From positions 22,928-48,173 of the forward strand of contig DANX01000018.1 of the NCBI GenBank assembly GCA_002502295.1: a stretch of DNA of 25,246 nucleotides, read 5' to 3'. The stretch's first letter is position 1; the number at the start of each line of letters is the position of its first letter. Source of the stretch: Euryarchaeota archaeon UBA561 (GTDB lineage Archaea > Thermoplasmatota > Poseidoniia > Poseidoniales > Poseidoniaceae). A program made the position numbers and the translations under genes. The notes beneath the pieces were generated by a model. That model saw only the letters and a list, made by a program, of their open reading frames with translations. It ran no database searches and was not told the origin of the DNA. Of the stretch, positions 16,167 through 24,682 are shown piece by piece.

Positions 16167-16577
16167 TCACTGGGTGCCGTAAAGGTCAACAAAACGTTGG
16201 GCCAACTGCACAACGCTTCTTGTTTCATCGTGCGTGATGGTGTCCAAGGCTTGCTCCCAATCCAGCCAAAGGTAACCCCGATGTTCATGTGAGAGTTTGA
16301 CCTCCATTTCATCGGTTTCAGCGATGTACCAGTACACCTCTTTGCTCTGCCGTTTGCCTTTGTGCCGGAACGAGTATTCCGTCCGTTCTTCAAACCCGTT
16401 TAGGATTGAAACGTTGTGAATGCCGGTTTCCTCTGCCAGTTCCCGCAACATGGTGGAGGTTCGGGCATCATCGTCGTCTTCGACGTGCCCTTTTGGCAGG
16501 TCCCAGTGCCCTTGAGGATACTGCAACAGGAGAACCGTTCCATAATTGACCAGCACCACCCCGCACGATGTCTCCAT
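16167..16577 (-). CDS. Nudix hydrolase, diadenosine tetraphosphatase-like
   Basis: 136 residues, standard size for a one-domain Nudix protein. It begins with a strand (SCGVVLVN), then LLLQYPQGHWDLPKGHVE leading into the Nudix helix: G30, R45-E46 and E49-E50 in LRELAEETGI. Compared with the consensus GX5EX7RE there is one extra residue, and the first Glu is replaced by Asp in a run DDDD (34-37). The WDLPKGH start and the EVYWYIAETDE segment resemble the Ap4A hydrolase group (NUDT2-like), which splits dinucleoside polyphosphates; exact substrate is not provable from sequence. Divergent from the DHH phosphoesterase gene with 85 bases between starts. Confidence 0.9.
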   Translation of the reverse strand: METSCGVVLVNYGTVLLLQYPQGHWDLPKGHVEDDDDARTSTMLRELAEETGIHNVSILNGFEERTEYSFRHKGKRQSKEVYWYIAETDEMEVKLSHEHRGYLWLDWEQALDTITHDETRSVVQLAQRFVDLYGTQ

Positions 16578-16662
16578 GCAGGGTGCCTACCTCTTCTCAT
16601 TGATGGTCATAACGGGTGTTCACCACCCAACCTTGATGGACATGAGGCCCCGATGAGGAGCC

Positions 16663-17652
16663 ATGGGCATCGTACCGTTGCGCAGGGAGGAGGTCCCGGC
16701 TTACACGCGCATTGTTGCCGATTCCGACATGGATGGTTTGTTCGGAGCTGCCGTACTCAAGGCGTTTCGACCTGAAGCAGAGGTGATGTTCTCTCACGCT
16801 GCAGCGCTACGCGGGGGATTGGTCGACATGCATGTCGATCGTTCAACCGTGCTTGTGGACCTGCCGTTTCATTCCGAATGTGGATGGTACGTTGACCACC
16901 ACCTGACCAATCGCCCGAATGCTTCCGAGGCGTCCTCCTTTGAAGCACAAGGAGGCACACAGCATTGGGAAGCCACGCCTTCGGCGGCTCGGCTCGCCTA
17001 TGAGTTGCTCGCCAACATCACGGACATGGACCACCTCACCCCGATGATGCCTGTGGTGGACGCTTTGGATTCGGGAGGCATCACCAAAGAAGCCTTTCTT
17101 GAGGACGGGCCGTTGCTCCAGCTGTCCCGTACTTGCACGTCAAAGGACCCCGGTTACATGCTGCATTTGGTCGATTTGCTCGCCAACGGTGCAGATTTTG
17201 AAACGTTACTTGCCGACCCCATCGTCAGGGTTCGATGCCGCCAAGCCAAGGAAGAACGAACGGTGGCGCAGCGCCATGTTGAATCAAACACGACCGTTCA
17301 TGACCGGCTTGCTGTTTGCCGCATGGATGAAAGTGGATTACGCAGCAACGGATACCTCGTCACGGCTTGGGTCGGCGATGCAGCGGACGCTTGTTGCGTC
17401 GTCCACGGATACGCTGATGGGGATCTGACAAATCCCGATCGTCCTCCACTTTCGGCCAGTTTCTATGCCAATTCCTTCCTCAAAGATGGACAGGGTCGTT
17501 ACGACCTTTCACGAATGGCCACCTCGCTCGACCCGACCGGAGGAGGGCACGCCAACGCTTGTGGATGCCGAATTCAGCCCCCAGGGCTTGACGCCAATAT
17601 GGAGCACTGGATGTTAATGTGGGCCAATCGGGACAATGTGCTGAGGCTCTGA
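16663..17652 (+). CDS. DHH/DHHA1-family phosphoesterase
   Basis: 329 residues. Metal-binding motifs of the DHH superfamily appear in order: ADSDMDGLFGAAVL (19-32; D20, D22, D24), VLVDLPF (63-69; D66), WYVDHHLTN (75-83; the DHH triad) and VVDALDSGG (131-139). The C-terminal DHHA1 domain ends with SLDPTGGGHANACGC (288-302), whose GGGH loop binds substrate. Relatives include NrnA/RecJ-like nucleases and oligoribonucleases or phosphatases acting on pAp, cyclic dinucleotides or short RNA; I cannot choose among these. Cytoplasmic, no signal. GAGGAG lies two bases before ATG 16663, closer than usual for a ribosome site. Its stop is one base from the convergent coiled-coil gene. Confidence 0.9.
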   Translation: MGIVPLRREEVPAYTRIVADSDMDGLFGAAVLKAFRPEAEVMFSHAAALRGGLVDMHVDRSTVLVDLPFHSECGWYVDHHLTNRPNASEASSFEAQGGTQHWEATPSAARLAYELLANITDMDHLTPMMPVVDALDSGGITKEAFLEDGPLLQLSRTCTSKDPGYMLHLVDLLANGADFETLLADPIVRVRCRQAKEERTVAQRHVESNTTVHDRLAVCRMDESGLRSNGYLVTAWVGDAADACCVVHGYADGDLTNPDRPPLSASFYANSFLKDGQGRYDLSRMATSLDPTGGGHANACGCRIQPPGLDANMEHWMLMWANRDNVLRL

Positions 17653-17653
17653 T

Positions 17654-17887
17654 TCAGAACTTGCGCATTGTGATGCTGGTGGAGTTTTCAAGGTCAACCT
17701 CTTCTTCAGGTTCCTCAATGGGCTCTTCAACTTGAACGGGAGCGTTCTTCAAACGCTTGACGGTTGCTTTGAGTACTTCAAACTCAATTTCAAGATCCTC
17801 GAGGGCCTCTTTGGTGCCCTCGATGTGCTTTTCAACACGGGCCAACACTTTGTTGACTTTTCTGAGGGTGCGGTCTTCCCGAGCCAT
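17654..17887 (-). CDS. Small coiled-coil protein, unknown
   Basis: 77 residues from ATG 17887; an in-frame ATG at 17926 would add 13. Residues about 5-50 form a charged heptad pattern (LRKVNKVLARVEKHIEGTKE, then LEDLEIEFEVLKATVKRLKN) typical of a coiled coil, followed by an acidic Pro/Glu-rich linker (VEEPIEEPEEEVDLE) and a short basic end (TMRKF). No membrane segment. It starts 51 bases after the stop of the RND exporter gene on the same strand and may share its transcript. Likely an oligomerising adaptor; function unknown. Confidence 0.68.
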   Translation of the reverse strand: MAREDRTLRKVNKVLARVEKHIEGTKEALEDLEIEFEVLKATVKRLKNAPVQVEEPIEEPEEEVDLENSTSITMRKF

Positions 17888-17938
17888 GCCACGCCGTCCT
17901 CCCGTTCTGTTTTGAAGGTTCTCCACTGGAAGAAGGGG

Positions 17939-20275
17939 TTATTCTTGCTCAGAAAGTGGTGTCGGGCTTGGTGCAGGGTGCGATGTTGACGGTCGCAAGA
18001 ACGAGGGCGCCCACCAGTTCCACTTGCCCATCAACCGCATGGTTGAGGGGACAACCAAAGCCCGAACAAGCGTTGCATCAATGAAGATCGCCAGCGCCAA
18101 ACCGAGACCGATTTGCTTGAGGATGATCACCGACGAGAGGCCAAATGCACTGAACACGACAACCATGATAGCGGCTGCTCCTGTGATGAGTCCTCCAGTC
18201 TTTTGCAAACCATTGGCTACAGCGAGGGTGTTGTCACCGGTGCGTTCCCATTCTTCGTGAATGCGCGAGAGCATCAACACCTCATAATCCATCGATAGCC
18301 CAAACACGATGCAGAACATGATCACAGGGTTGCCCGAGTCAATCGGTTGGGCGGTAAAGTTGAGGAGGTCAGCCCCGTACCCCCACTGGAACACCCACAC
18401 AAGCATACCGAACGAAGCCGAAATGGAGAGGATGTTCATCGCGATGGCCTTGATAGGGATGATGACGGATTTGACTTGCATGAAAATCAAAACGGTGGTG
18501 GCGATGAGAATGAACGCTAGGGCTCTTGGCAAATTGTCCGCAATTGCATCGAGGTTGTCGGCGTTGTAGGCGGCAAAACCAGCGACAAGAAGACGGTCGT
18601 TCTCTCCCGTTAACTCGCTCAGGAAGGCACCCCGGTCGTCCCGAATTTCTTCGACCACTTTGCGTGAATCCACGTTGGTTTGGTCGCCCACCAGCTGAAC
18701 GGACATCATGGTGGCCTCTTCCCCCACAAAGGCGGCGCGCAGACTATCACGAACGGCGACTTGTTCCGTTGGCAGACCTTCATCGGGCGCGTTCCAATAC
18801 TGCACCACATCGTCCGCACTCATTGATGGCGATGGCAAGCCAACGCCAATGCCACCGGCCACGCGCTCGTCCTCGAGCAGGGCTGTTATGTAGGCATGCT
18901 GCGCCCTCAGGTTGACGTCGCTGAGCGGGTCCGCTCCGTCGGTATCAATGACGATGAAAATGGAGTTTGCTGCCTGATCAGGCCATAATTCGTCGATCAG
19001 TTCCATGCCCTGACGGGATTCGTCATCCGGTGGGAGGGCTTGCCAAGAGGAGAGGGAAAATTCTGCGTAAGCAAACGGAAGTCCTGCGCCGACCAGGAGT
19101 ATGAGGGTTGGAATCAAGACGGCCCATGGGCGGTCCATGACGCGTTTGGCGATGCGGGCCCACACGCCATCGTCCTTGGCCCGCATGTCAAAGGCGTAGG
19201 GAATTTTCAGCTTGTTGATGCGTGGGCCGAGGGCAGCCATCACCGCTGGAAGCACCACGGTTGAGTAAATCATGGCAATGGTTACGGCAATCGTGCCACC
19301 AATGCCCAGCGATGGGAGCGAAGTGTTAGCGAAAAAGAGCATACCCATAAGGCCGATGGCCACCGTTATTCCAGAGTAAAAGACCGCTTTTCCGGCCGTA
19401 GCACAACTCATGGCCGTGGCCGTCCGTATGTCGTGGCCCCGTTCCATTTCTTCTCGGAAACGGTTGACCAAGAAGAGCGAATAATCAATCGATACGCCAA
19501 TGCCGATGAGCGAAACAATGTTCGTAGCGTAAACCGTTACGTCGGTCACGTTTGACAACCAAATGGTCATTCCAACGGCAGCGACCAACGTTCCTCCTCC
19601 AACGCCCATTGGCAATACCGCAGCGATAAGTGAACCAAAGATTAGCCCGAGGATGATGAGGGTCAACGGGATAGCGACCACTTCGGCCTTGATGAGGTCC
19701 TTCTTGATGCGGTCGTCAAAGGTCCAATCAACGAAGATACCGTCTGTCATCCATCCAGAAAAAGCCCCGTCGATCTCCACGGTGGGTTCCAAATCTGTGA
19801 GCAGAAGTTTGGCTTCTTTTCGGTTCGTGCTGAAGACAATCGTGTTGATCGCATACGTTCCTTCCTCATCGGTGGCGATGACATCTTCACGGTCGACATC
19901 ATCAACGTCCCACGAATATTCGACTCGAGCATCGGCATGCTTCTCAATGCCATCGAGTGCTTCCATGACGGCCTCCCTCCACTCAGGGGACGTGTCGTTG
20001 AGGGTTGGATGGAACACGATGAAACGGAAGGAAGGCCCTCCTTCCTCGCTATCGGAGGCGAAGCGCTGATTGATCAATCGTCCTGCATTGACCGACTCGA
20101 CATCGTCCTCACCGAAGCCTTCGGCCCAGTCGGGTCCAATCGTGATGAGGCTACCCATCAAGATGCAGGAAATAAGTCCGAACGCCATCATCATCTTACG
20201 ATGGTCGTGAATAAACAGGCCCATTTTGAAAAATGCCCTGTTCTTTAGCATTTCAGGGTCTGTCGCGCCTTCCAT
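17939..20275 (-). CDS. RND-superfamily exporter, MMPL type
   Basis: 778 residues from ATG 20275. The frame extends to 20488, but that part has no domain and would overlap the upstream gene; a TTCAAATA box 22 bases before ATG 20275 supports this start. Architecture is two repeats of one helix, a large outside domain, then five helices: TM1 about 28-47, loop to about 200, TM2-6 to about 350; TM7 about 386-405, loop to about 585, TM8-12 to about 745. The two signature helices are IGVSIDYSLFLVNRFREE (about 259-276) and GLSMDYEVLMLSRIHEEWE (about 659-677); the Asp-Tyr pairs are the proton-relay position in MmpL/HpnN-type proteins. Family members export lipids or hydrophobic compounds using the proton gradient; cargo here is unknown. 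Confidence 0.93.
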   Translation of the reverse strand: MEGATDPEMLKNRAFFKMGLFIHDHRKMMMAFGLISCILMGSLITIGPDWAEGFGEDDVESVNAGRLINQRFASDSEEGGPSFRFIVFHPTLNDTSPEWREAVMEALDGIEKHADARVEYSWDVDDVDREDVIATDEEGTYAINTIVFSTNRKEAKLLLTDLEPTVEIDGAFSGWMTDGIFVDWTFDDRIKKDLIKAEVVAIPLTLIILGLIFGSLIAAVLPMGVGGGTLVAAVGMTIWLSNVTDVTVYATNIVSLIGIGVSIDYSLFLVNRFREEMERGHDIRTATAMSCATAGKAVFYSGITVAIGLMGMLFFANTSLPSLGIGGTIAVTIAMIYSTVVLPAVMAALGPRINKLKIPYAFDMRAKDDGVWARIAKRVMDRPWAVLIPTLILLVGAGLPFAYAEFSLSSWQALPPDDESRQGMELIDELWPDQAANSIFIVIDTDGADPLSDVNLRAQHAYITALLEDERVAGGIGVGLPSPSMSADDVVQYWNAPDEGLPTEQVAVRDSLRAAFVGEEATMMSVQLVGDQTNVDSRKVVEEIRDDRGAFLSELTGENDRLLVAGFAAYNADNLDAIADNLPRALAFILIATTVLIFMQVKSVIIPIKAIAMNILSISASFGMLVWVFQWGYGADLLNFTAQPIDSGNPVIMFCIVFGLSMDYEVLMLSRIHEEWERTGDNTLAVANGLQKTGGLITGAAAIMVVVFSAFGLSSVIILKQIGLGLALAIFIDATLVRALVVPSTMRLMGKWNWWAPSFLRPSTSHPAPSPTPLSEQE

Positions 20276-20297
20276 GTTTTGAGCGAAAAATTCGGTG

Positions 20298-20305
20298 TAT
20301 TTGAA
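20298..20305 (-). promoter_or_regulatory. TATA-like box of the RND exporter gene
   Basis: TTCAAATA on the minus strand, 22 bases before ATG 20275: same sequence and same spacing as the box before the giant surface gene (8207-8214). It lies in the 199-base gap after the DUF4079-like gene, a gap in which I see no other gene. Confidence 0.5.
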
Positions 20306-20474
20306 CAAGCGTCCCGGGGCTAACAAAAGTCTGCTTGGGCAATGCCGGATGGACGCCTTCAATGACTGGCTCAATGACTTCACCGAACGGACCTCAAACA
20401 GCATATTCGGGGCATAACGGATTTCCCGAATGTGTTGAGAATGTCGAGCCCTCTTCGATAGGCTGGAGGCTGGT

Positions 20475-20945
20475 TCAGACCAGTACATCGAAGGTGTAAA
20501 TGAAGCCTAGGAAAGCGTGAATGAACACCATGTAGATGATCAGGTCAGCGGCACGGCCGTGCTTGAGTTTCGCAGTAGTGAACGATTCTCCAGCCTCGCG
20601 TTGGTCTCTGGCTCGCTTACCCAAACGGGTCATGAACACCATCAGTCCAAACCCCACTGGGCCCATGAAACCATGGAGAGACTGAGGGATCATTGCCGAC
20701 CATGGGTCGCCATGTTCGTACCAGCCCGTGAACCCTCGAGCCATGAAGGCCACGAGGATAACACCCCCTGTGGCCCAAAGGAGACGTTCACCGTTGGTTT
20801 GGTGGCGGGCCAAATGCATAGCTCGTTCTTCGCCTTTGAGCACGTAGGACTTCTTTCGCCATGCATATTGCCACCAAACCCAAACCACCAACCCGCTCGC
20901 TAGGAGGGGGTGGATTAACAGAGCAACGGTCGGAATCAAGTCCAT
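20475..20945 (-). CDS. DUF4079-like four-helix membrane protein, possible heme protein
   Basis: 156 residues with about four hydrophobic segments (about 6-27, 55-70, 89-106 and 133-150). The pattern of a helix-1 His (H12 in LLIHPLL), a basic loop (QYAWRKK), HLARHQTNGERLLWATG, a third-helix His (H91 in SLHGFMGP), then KLKHGRAADLIIYMVFIHA (H129, H143) resembles DUF4079 and cytochrome b561-like proteins, where paired helix histidines may bind heme. Heme binding is an inference. It is upstream of the RND gene on the same strand, but a 199-base gap with its own promoter box suggests separate transcription. Divergent from the PIN gene with 127 bases between starts. Confidence 0.75.
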   Translation of the reverse strand: MDLIPTVALLIHPLLASGLVVWVWWQYAWRKKSYVLKGEERAMHLARHQTNGERLLWATGGVILVAFMARGFTGWYEHGDPWSAMIPQSLHGFMGPVGFGLMVFMTRLGKRARDQREAGESFTTAKLKHGRAADLIIYMVFIHAFLGFIYTFDVLV

Positions 20946-21058
20946 GCAGTCTCACCGACGGGGAGGTGGCTTTGGTTCAAGGAAGTATGCTTTTGCTTCT
21001 CAAATTGAGCAGCACAGCCCATCGGTGGATTGAAGTGGCTCCGTTCGTGGGGAGAAAT

Positions 21059-21064
21059 GAGGGG
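21059..21064 (+). promoter_or_regulatory. Possible ribosome-binding site (GAGGGG) of the PIN protein gene
   Basis: GAGGGG with an 8-base spacer before the GTG at 21073. It favours that GTG over the ATG at 21088. Confidence 0.35.
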
Positions 21065-21072
21065 ATGAAAGA

Positions 21073-24000
21073 GTGGACGAATCGTACATGGAAACCTGCC
21101 TGAAGGCAGCGTTTTCAAAACCCAAGTCGGGTGCTGTACGCGTCTCCATCATGAACCGTGAATCTGCCTGGAAGATGTTGGAAAAACCCCTGCGCGCTCA
21201 CTTGGTCATTGCTGCACATGAGCAAGAGCCACCGGCGTCAGACGACGAGGACGACGACAACGCACCACGCCGTCCCGCCATGAACCGCCCGAGAGGTCGC
21301 ATGCGCCGTTCAGGACGTCAAACCGGACCCGCCCACATGTCATGGCTTCACGCACCGCAGGCGGTCATTGATGAATCACCGTACACCACGGCTTACCAAT
21401 TGGCGACACTTTTGGTCCATAAGCAGATGGACAACGACAACTGGGACGAGGCGTGGAACGCTCATGAGAATCTTTTACGTGAAACATGCATGGTCGAAGG
21501 CGTTCACCCTGTGTGGCACACGATTGGTGAAAAGACTCCGCTGCTCGGGCAGTTTTTGGCGTTTCCAAAAGCCAAAGCCAAAGCCGTCAAGAAAACGACC
21601 AAAATGGGAACGGATTTCTTTTGGATAGACCCTCGGGAAAGAGATGACGTCATTACCGTGCTCAAACTTGCCAGTGCTGGCGTAAACGACCCCGATATCA
21701 AAGTCGCTTTGCAGAAAGCTACGCATCAAATCTCAGGTGGACGATCCGTTGACTTGGAAGGACCGCTGGGCACCTTGACGGACTCGATGGCGTTCATCAC
21801 CATCGTTTTGGCTCTCAACGCAGGAAAGAAAATTCCTGAGGAGGCTCGAAAAGCAGGCAAGAAAGCCGATGCCGACCTAGCTGAGGCGCTGGAAGACTTT
21901 GAGCAACTCGTCCAAGGCACTGTAAACGACTGGGCGGCCATTCTTTCGCTGCAGCGCGAAGATTCGCTATCGCACGCACGCCGTTCACTCGCTTGGCAAC
22001 ACGCACCGCCTGCAGCGGAGGAATGCACTTCCGAACAGCTTGAACAAGGCTTGGCTCTGCTCAACGACGCCAATGTCCATGAAGGGCGAGACCGTTTGAC
22101 ATGGTGGCGTTTGAACGCCTTGCTTCGTGAAGGAAACGAAGACGAGGCGATGGATGTTCTCGAGAGACGACGGCTCGATGCCTCATCAGACGTCAAAGAA
22201 CTTCTCCCGCTGCTCACTTCCCTGTCGAATGAACGAGCCACTGACTGGCTGATGCAATTCATGGACGACGTCGACCAGCAGGCGTTGCTTCACATCATGA
22301 TGGAGGAGGGCCTTGGCAACGAACTCCGCATCAAGGCGGCACAACGCTTGTCCGACGAACAAGGTCCCATGTGGGAAGAAGGACGTTCGCTTGCGCTCAT
22401 GCTGCTGCTGCAAAAACTCGATCTTCACCGGTTGGCCAAGGTGTTTGCCTCCGACCAAATGCTCCCTCTCACGCATCCCTATACCGCTCTTCTTGTGAGC
22501 CATTTGGCCCCTGCTAATTTCGACTCGGCGCTCCGCAAGCACATCTTCGTCAGCCGTGATCAAGCCCTCCATTCAATCCAAGGGACTGAACTTCCCGATT
22601 ACATTTCGCCGCTGGCTGAACACCTCCTTTTGTTGATGGAAGGCACCTACAAAGACACGCCCGCGGTTGGAGAAGTGCTCAATGCTGCGGCCTTGAAAGC
22701 GTTCTCTCCAATCAGTCGAGCGCTCGCAGGCGATGGCGTTGTCAGCGCCACCCACATCCGCAACATGGGCAACAGCCTGGATGACCTTGATTTGACAATG
22801 CTCGAACGTCGATTGTTTGACGTCATGCTGCTTTCCTTGACGGTGAACCGTTATTTGCAGGCGTACAACATTGGAATGGCCAAGCCCGGTGATGCCGAAG
22901 AACTTGACAAGCTGTTGAACAATCCAGCGCTCCCGCTTCGCCTGATACAATCCTATTCCGTCCTCATGGTCGAACACGACTTGGGCTTGTCAAATCTCGC
23001 GGCGTGGTATCAAAAGAATGACCCTCTGTCTCCATGGGCCCCGTTGTCCAGAGCAGCGCTGTTTGCTTCAAATGGCGATGAGTTGAACTCTGCTCGTGAA
23101 TACTCACGGGCGGCTGAATTGTTCACGAAACAGCGCAAAGCGAGCACGGCGGCAACCGAGGGCGATGCTGAGGACAACGATTTCGTGTTATCACTCCCGT
23201 TGACGCTGTATCGTAAATCGCTGATTCATTATGCCCACGCCAAATCGTGGTCCGAAGCCGTAGACCTTTTGGAGCGTGTTCCGACCCTCAAAACGGCCAT
23301 CACTGAGCGGTTCAAACTTTACCTCAAAGTTTGCCACCTCTCAGGAACCGACACCAACGCTGCCGCACGCATGATTCGTCAACACGTCCAACAGCGCAAG
23401 ACCGTCGTTGAGGAAGACGTTGAGGGCAACATGATTGAAAAGACCCGAACGAGCTACAACGAGGAAGAACTTGACCTTCTCAGAAATTATCCGTTTGAAC
23501 AGGCCCACCTCCTCCCTCCCGAACCGTTCCTCGGACGTGTCACCGCAGCGTCAACGCACATCAGCCGAGACCTTCGCCGTTCCCGTACCCAATTCGAACA
23601 TCAATTCCGTCAAGCCATGCAGGGATCCTCCCCTTCCATGGAGGAAATTTACGACATCGCCAAGAACGCTGCCGAAGAGGGCGCGTTTGAAGGCTTGATG
23701 TACCTTGAGCGAGCTCAAAACTCAACGAAGTTCCCCATCACCGCTCGAAACCGCTTGGCCGGTGTTGAGCAAGCGCTTTTCTCACAATACAAGGATGAAA
23801 TCCCTACCTCAAAACGGCGCTTCTTGCACAATCTTTCACTGACCCCACTGGTCATCATTGATACAAATGTCTTGGTGGATGCCCTTGTTGAAAAGATGTA
23901 TCAGCACATGGATTTGGTCTTCGAAACCAACCTCAATACCATCGGCTCAAACCGGTTCCATCAGATTCTTCTCCATCACGCGAAAGCCAAGCATTTGGTC

Positions 24001-24528
24001 ATGATGATTCCCGATGATGTGCGCGGTGAACTCAAACAATTCGCCAAAGGTCGTCGGCTTATGCCTCGGTTCAAGAGCGCCATGGTCAACGCAGAAAAGT
24101 TGGAGGATACGCTCAGTGAATCGGTTATGATGCGGTTGGTTGACAGTGTGCTCTCAGAGTACAGCACATGGGTGCCAAGTACCGATATGCTCGAAGGTGT
24201 CCCGAAATCATCGGACCATCTCGATGCGTTTTTGCTTCGCCACACCGATGTGTTCGAAGAGTTGACTGAACTGAAGGGGTATCGCGGCGTCACGTACCGA
24301 ACTGAACTGAAAGGCCGGGCCATTTACCCTGAAGCCACCGATTTGGACATTTATCGCCTTGCTACCCACCTGGCCTCGCTTCCACTTCCCAACATCGGAG
24401 CGGTCATGGTGGCCACCATGGACGGTGATTTCACCCTTGTAGACCGCGCCATCGAAGAACGGTTTGGCTTTAGTATCGCCAAAAATCACCGTTCACTCAA
24501 GCCTTGGCTAAAGCGTCAAACGAACTGA
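21073..24528 (+). CDS. Large helical-repeat protein with C-terminal PIN nuclease domain
   Basis: 1151 residues from GTG 21073; ATG 21088 would remove five. Residues about 50-85 are a disordered-looking acidic then Arg/Pro-rich linker (SDDEDDDNAPRRP, RGRMRRSGRQ). Residues about 90-900 are almost wholly helical with TPR-like pairs (for example DNWDEAWNAHENLL, LREGNEDEAMDVLERRRLD and HAKSWSEAVDLLERVP). The C-terminal 225 residues form a PIN domain with the acidic set in order: VIIDTNVLVDAL (927-938; D930), PDDVRGELKQF (E986), ATDLDIYRLATHLA (D1090, D1092) and ATMDGDF (D1117, D1119). All metal-binding positions seem present, so an active Mg-dependent ribonuclease is plausible. No adjacent antitoxin-size gene is seen, so a VapBC toxin is unlikely; an RNA-processing or quality-control factor fits better. 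No close known relative is recognised for the body. Confidence 0.92.
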   Translation: MDESYMETCLKAAFSKPKSGAVRVSIMNRESAWKMLEKPLRAHLVIAAHEQEPPASDDEDDDNAPRRPAMNRPRGRMRRSGRQTGPAHMSWLHAPQAVIDESPYTTAYQLATLLVHKQMDNDNWDEAWNAHENLLRETCMVEGVHPVWHTIGEKTPLLGQFLAFPKAKAKAVKKTTKMGTDFFWIDPRERDDVITVLKLASAGVNDPDIKVALQKATHQISGGRSVDLEGPLGTLTDSMAFITIVLALNAGKKIPEEARKAGKKADADLAEALEDFEQLVQGTVNDWAAILSLQREDSLSHARRSLAWQHAPPAAEECTSEQLEQGLALLNDANVHEGRDRLTWWRLNALLREGNEDEAMDVLERRRLDASSDVKELLPLLTSLSNERATDWLMQFMDDVDQQALLHIMMEEGLGNELRIKAAQRLSDEQGPMWEEGRSLALMLLLQKLDLHRLAKVFASDQMLPLTHPYTALLVSHLAPANFDSALRKHIFVSRDQALHSIQGTELPDYISPLAEHLLLLMEGTYKDTPAVGEVLNAAALKAFSPISRALAGDGVVSATHIRNMGNSLDDLDLTMLERRLFDVMLLSLTVNRYLQAYNIGMAKPGDAEELDKLLNNPALPLRLIQSYSVLMVEHDLGLSNLAAWYQKNDPLSPWAPLSRAALFASNGDELNSAREYSRAAELFTKQRKASTAATEGDAEDNDFVLSLPLTLYRKSLIHYAHAKSWSEAVDLLERVPTLKTAITERFKLYLKVCHLSGTDTNAAARMIRQHVQQRKTVVEEDVEGNMIEKTRTSYNEEELDLLRNYPFEQAHLLPPEPFLGRVTAASTHISRDLRRSRTQFEHQFRQAMQGSSPSMEEIYDIAKNAAEEGAFEGLMYLERAQNSTKFPITARNRLAGVEQALFSQYKDEIPTSKRRFLHNLSLTPLVIIDTNVLVDALVEKMYQHMDLVFETNLNTIGSNRFHQILLHHAKAKHLVMMIPDDVRGELKQFAKGRRLMPRFKSAMVNAEKLEDTLSESVMMRLVDSVLSEYSTWVPSTDMLEGVPKSSDHLDAFLLRHTDVFEELTELKGYRGVTYRTELKGRAIYPEATDLDIYRLATHLASLPLPNIGAVMVATMDGDFTLVDRAIEERFGFSIAKNHRSLKPWLKRQTN

Positions 24529-24549
24529 TGTTCATTCGCCAGGCACTGG

Positions 24550-24571
24550 AAAGACCTACTGCAAGGTCTTT
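24550..24571 (+). terminator. Hairpin after the PIN gene, possible transcript end
   Basis: AAAGACCT (24550-24557) and AGGTCTTT (24564-24571) pair perfectly over 8 bp with a 6-base loop, 22 bases after the PIN gene stop. Only a weak T-rich stretch follows, so it may be a 3'-end stabilising structure and not a true terminator. Confidence 0.4.
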
Positions 24572-24632
24572 GATTTGTCAATAACCAGGCAATGAGAATT
24601 CAATAGGCCTTTGTCAATTATTCAATACGGTA

Positions 24633-24682
24633 TTTTTATGAAAGAGTTAATCTACTAACTTGGCTTAGGGTTTTTATGAAAG
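24633..24682 (+). repeat. Pair of 12-bp direct repeats around the lipoprotein start
   Basis: TTTTTATGAAAG occurs at 24633-24644 and again at 24671-24682, 38 bases apart. The second copy contains the lipoprotein start codon; the first contains an ATG that opens only a six-codon frame ending in TAA at 24656-24658. A small local duplication of the start region is one explanation. Confidence 0.6.
24646..24653 (+). promoter_or_regulatory. Weak TATA-like box of the lipoprotein gene
   Basis: GTTAATCT, 22 bases before ATG 24676, the same spacing as the better boxes in this window. The surrounding DNA is AT-rich throughout, so chance occurrence is likely. Confidence 0.25.

Noticed and set aside
20276..20488. 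71-residue N-terminal extension of the RND exporter
   Set aside because: Basic, low-complexity sequence that overlaps the DUF4079-like gene and includes the TTCAAATA promoter box; ATG 20275 is the better start.
21073..24528. VapC-type toxin with neighbouring antitoxin
   Set aside because: The PIN domain is at the end of a very large protein and no small DNA-binding antitoxin gene is next to it.
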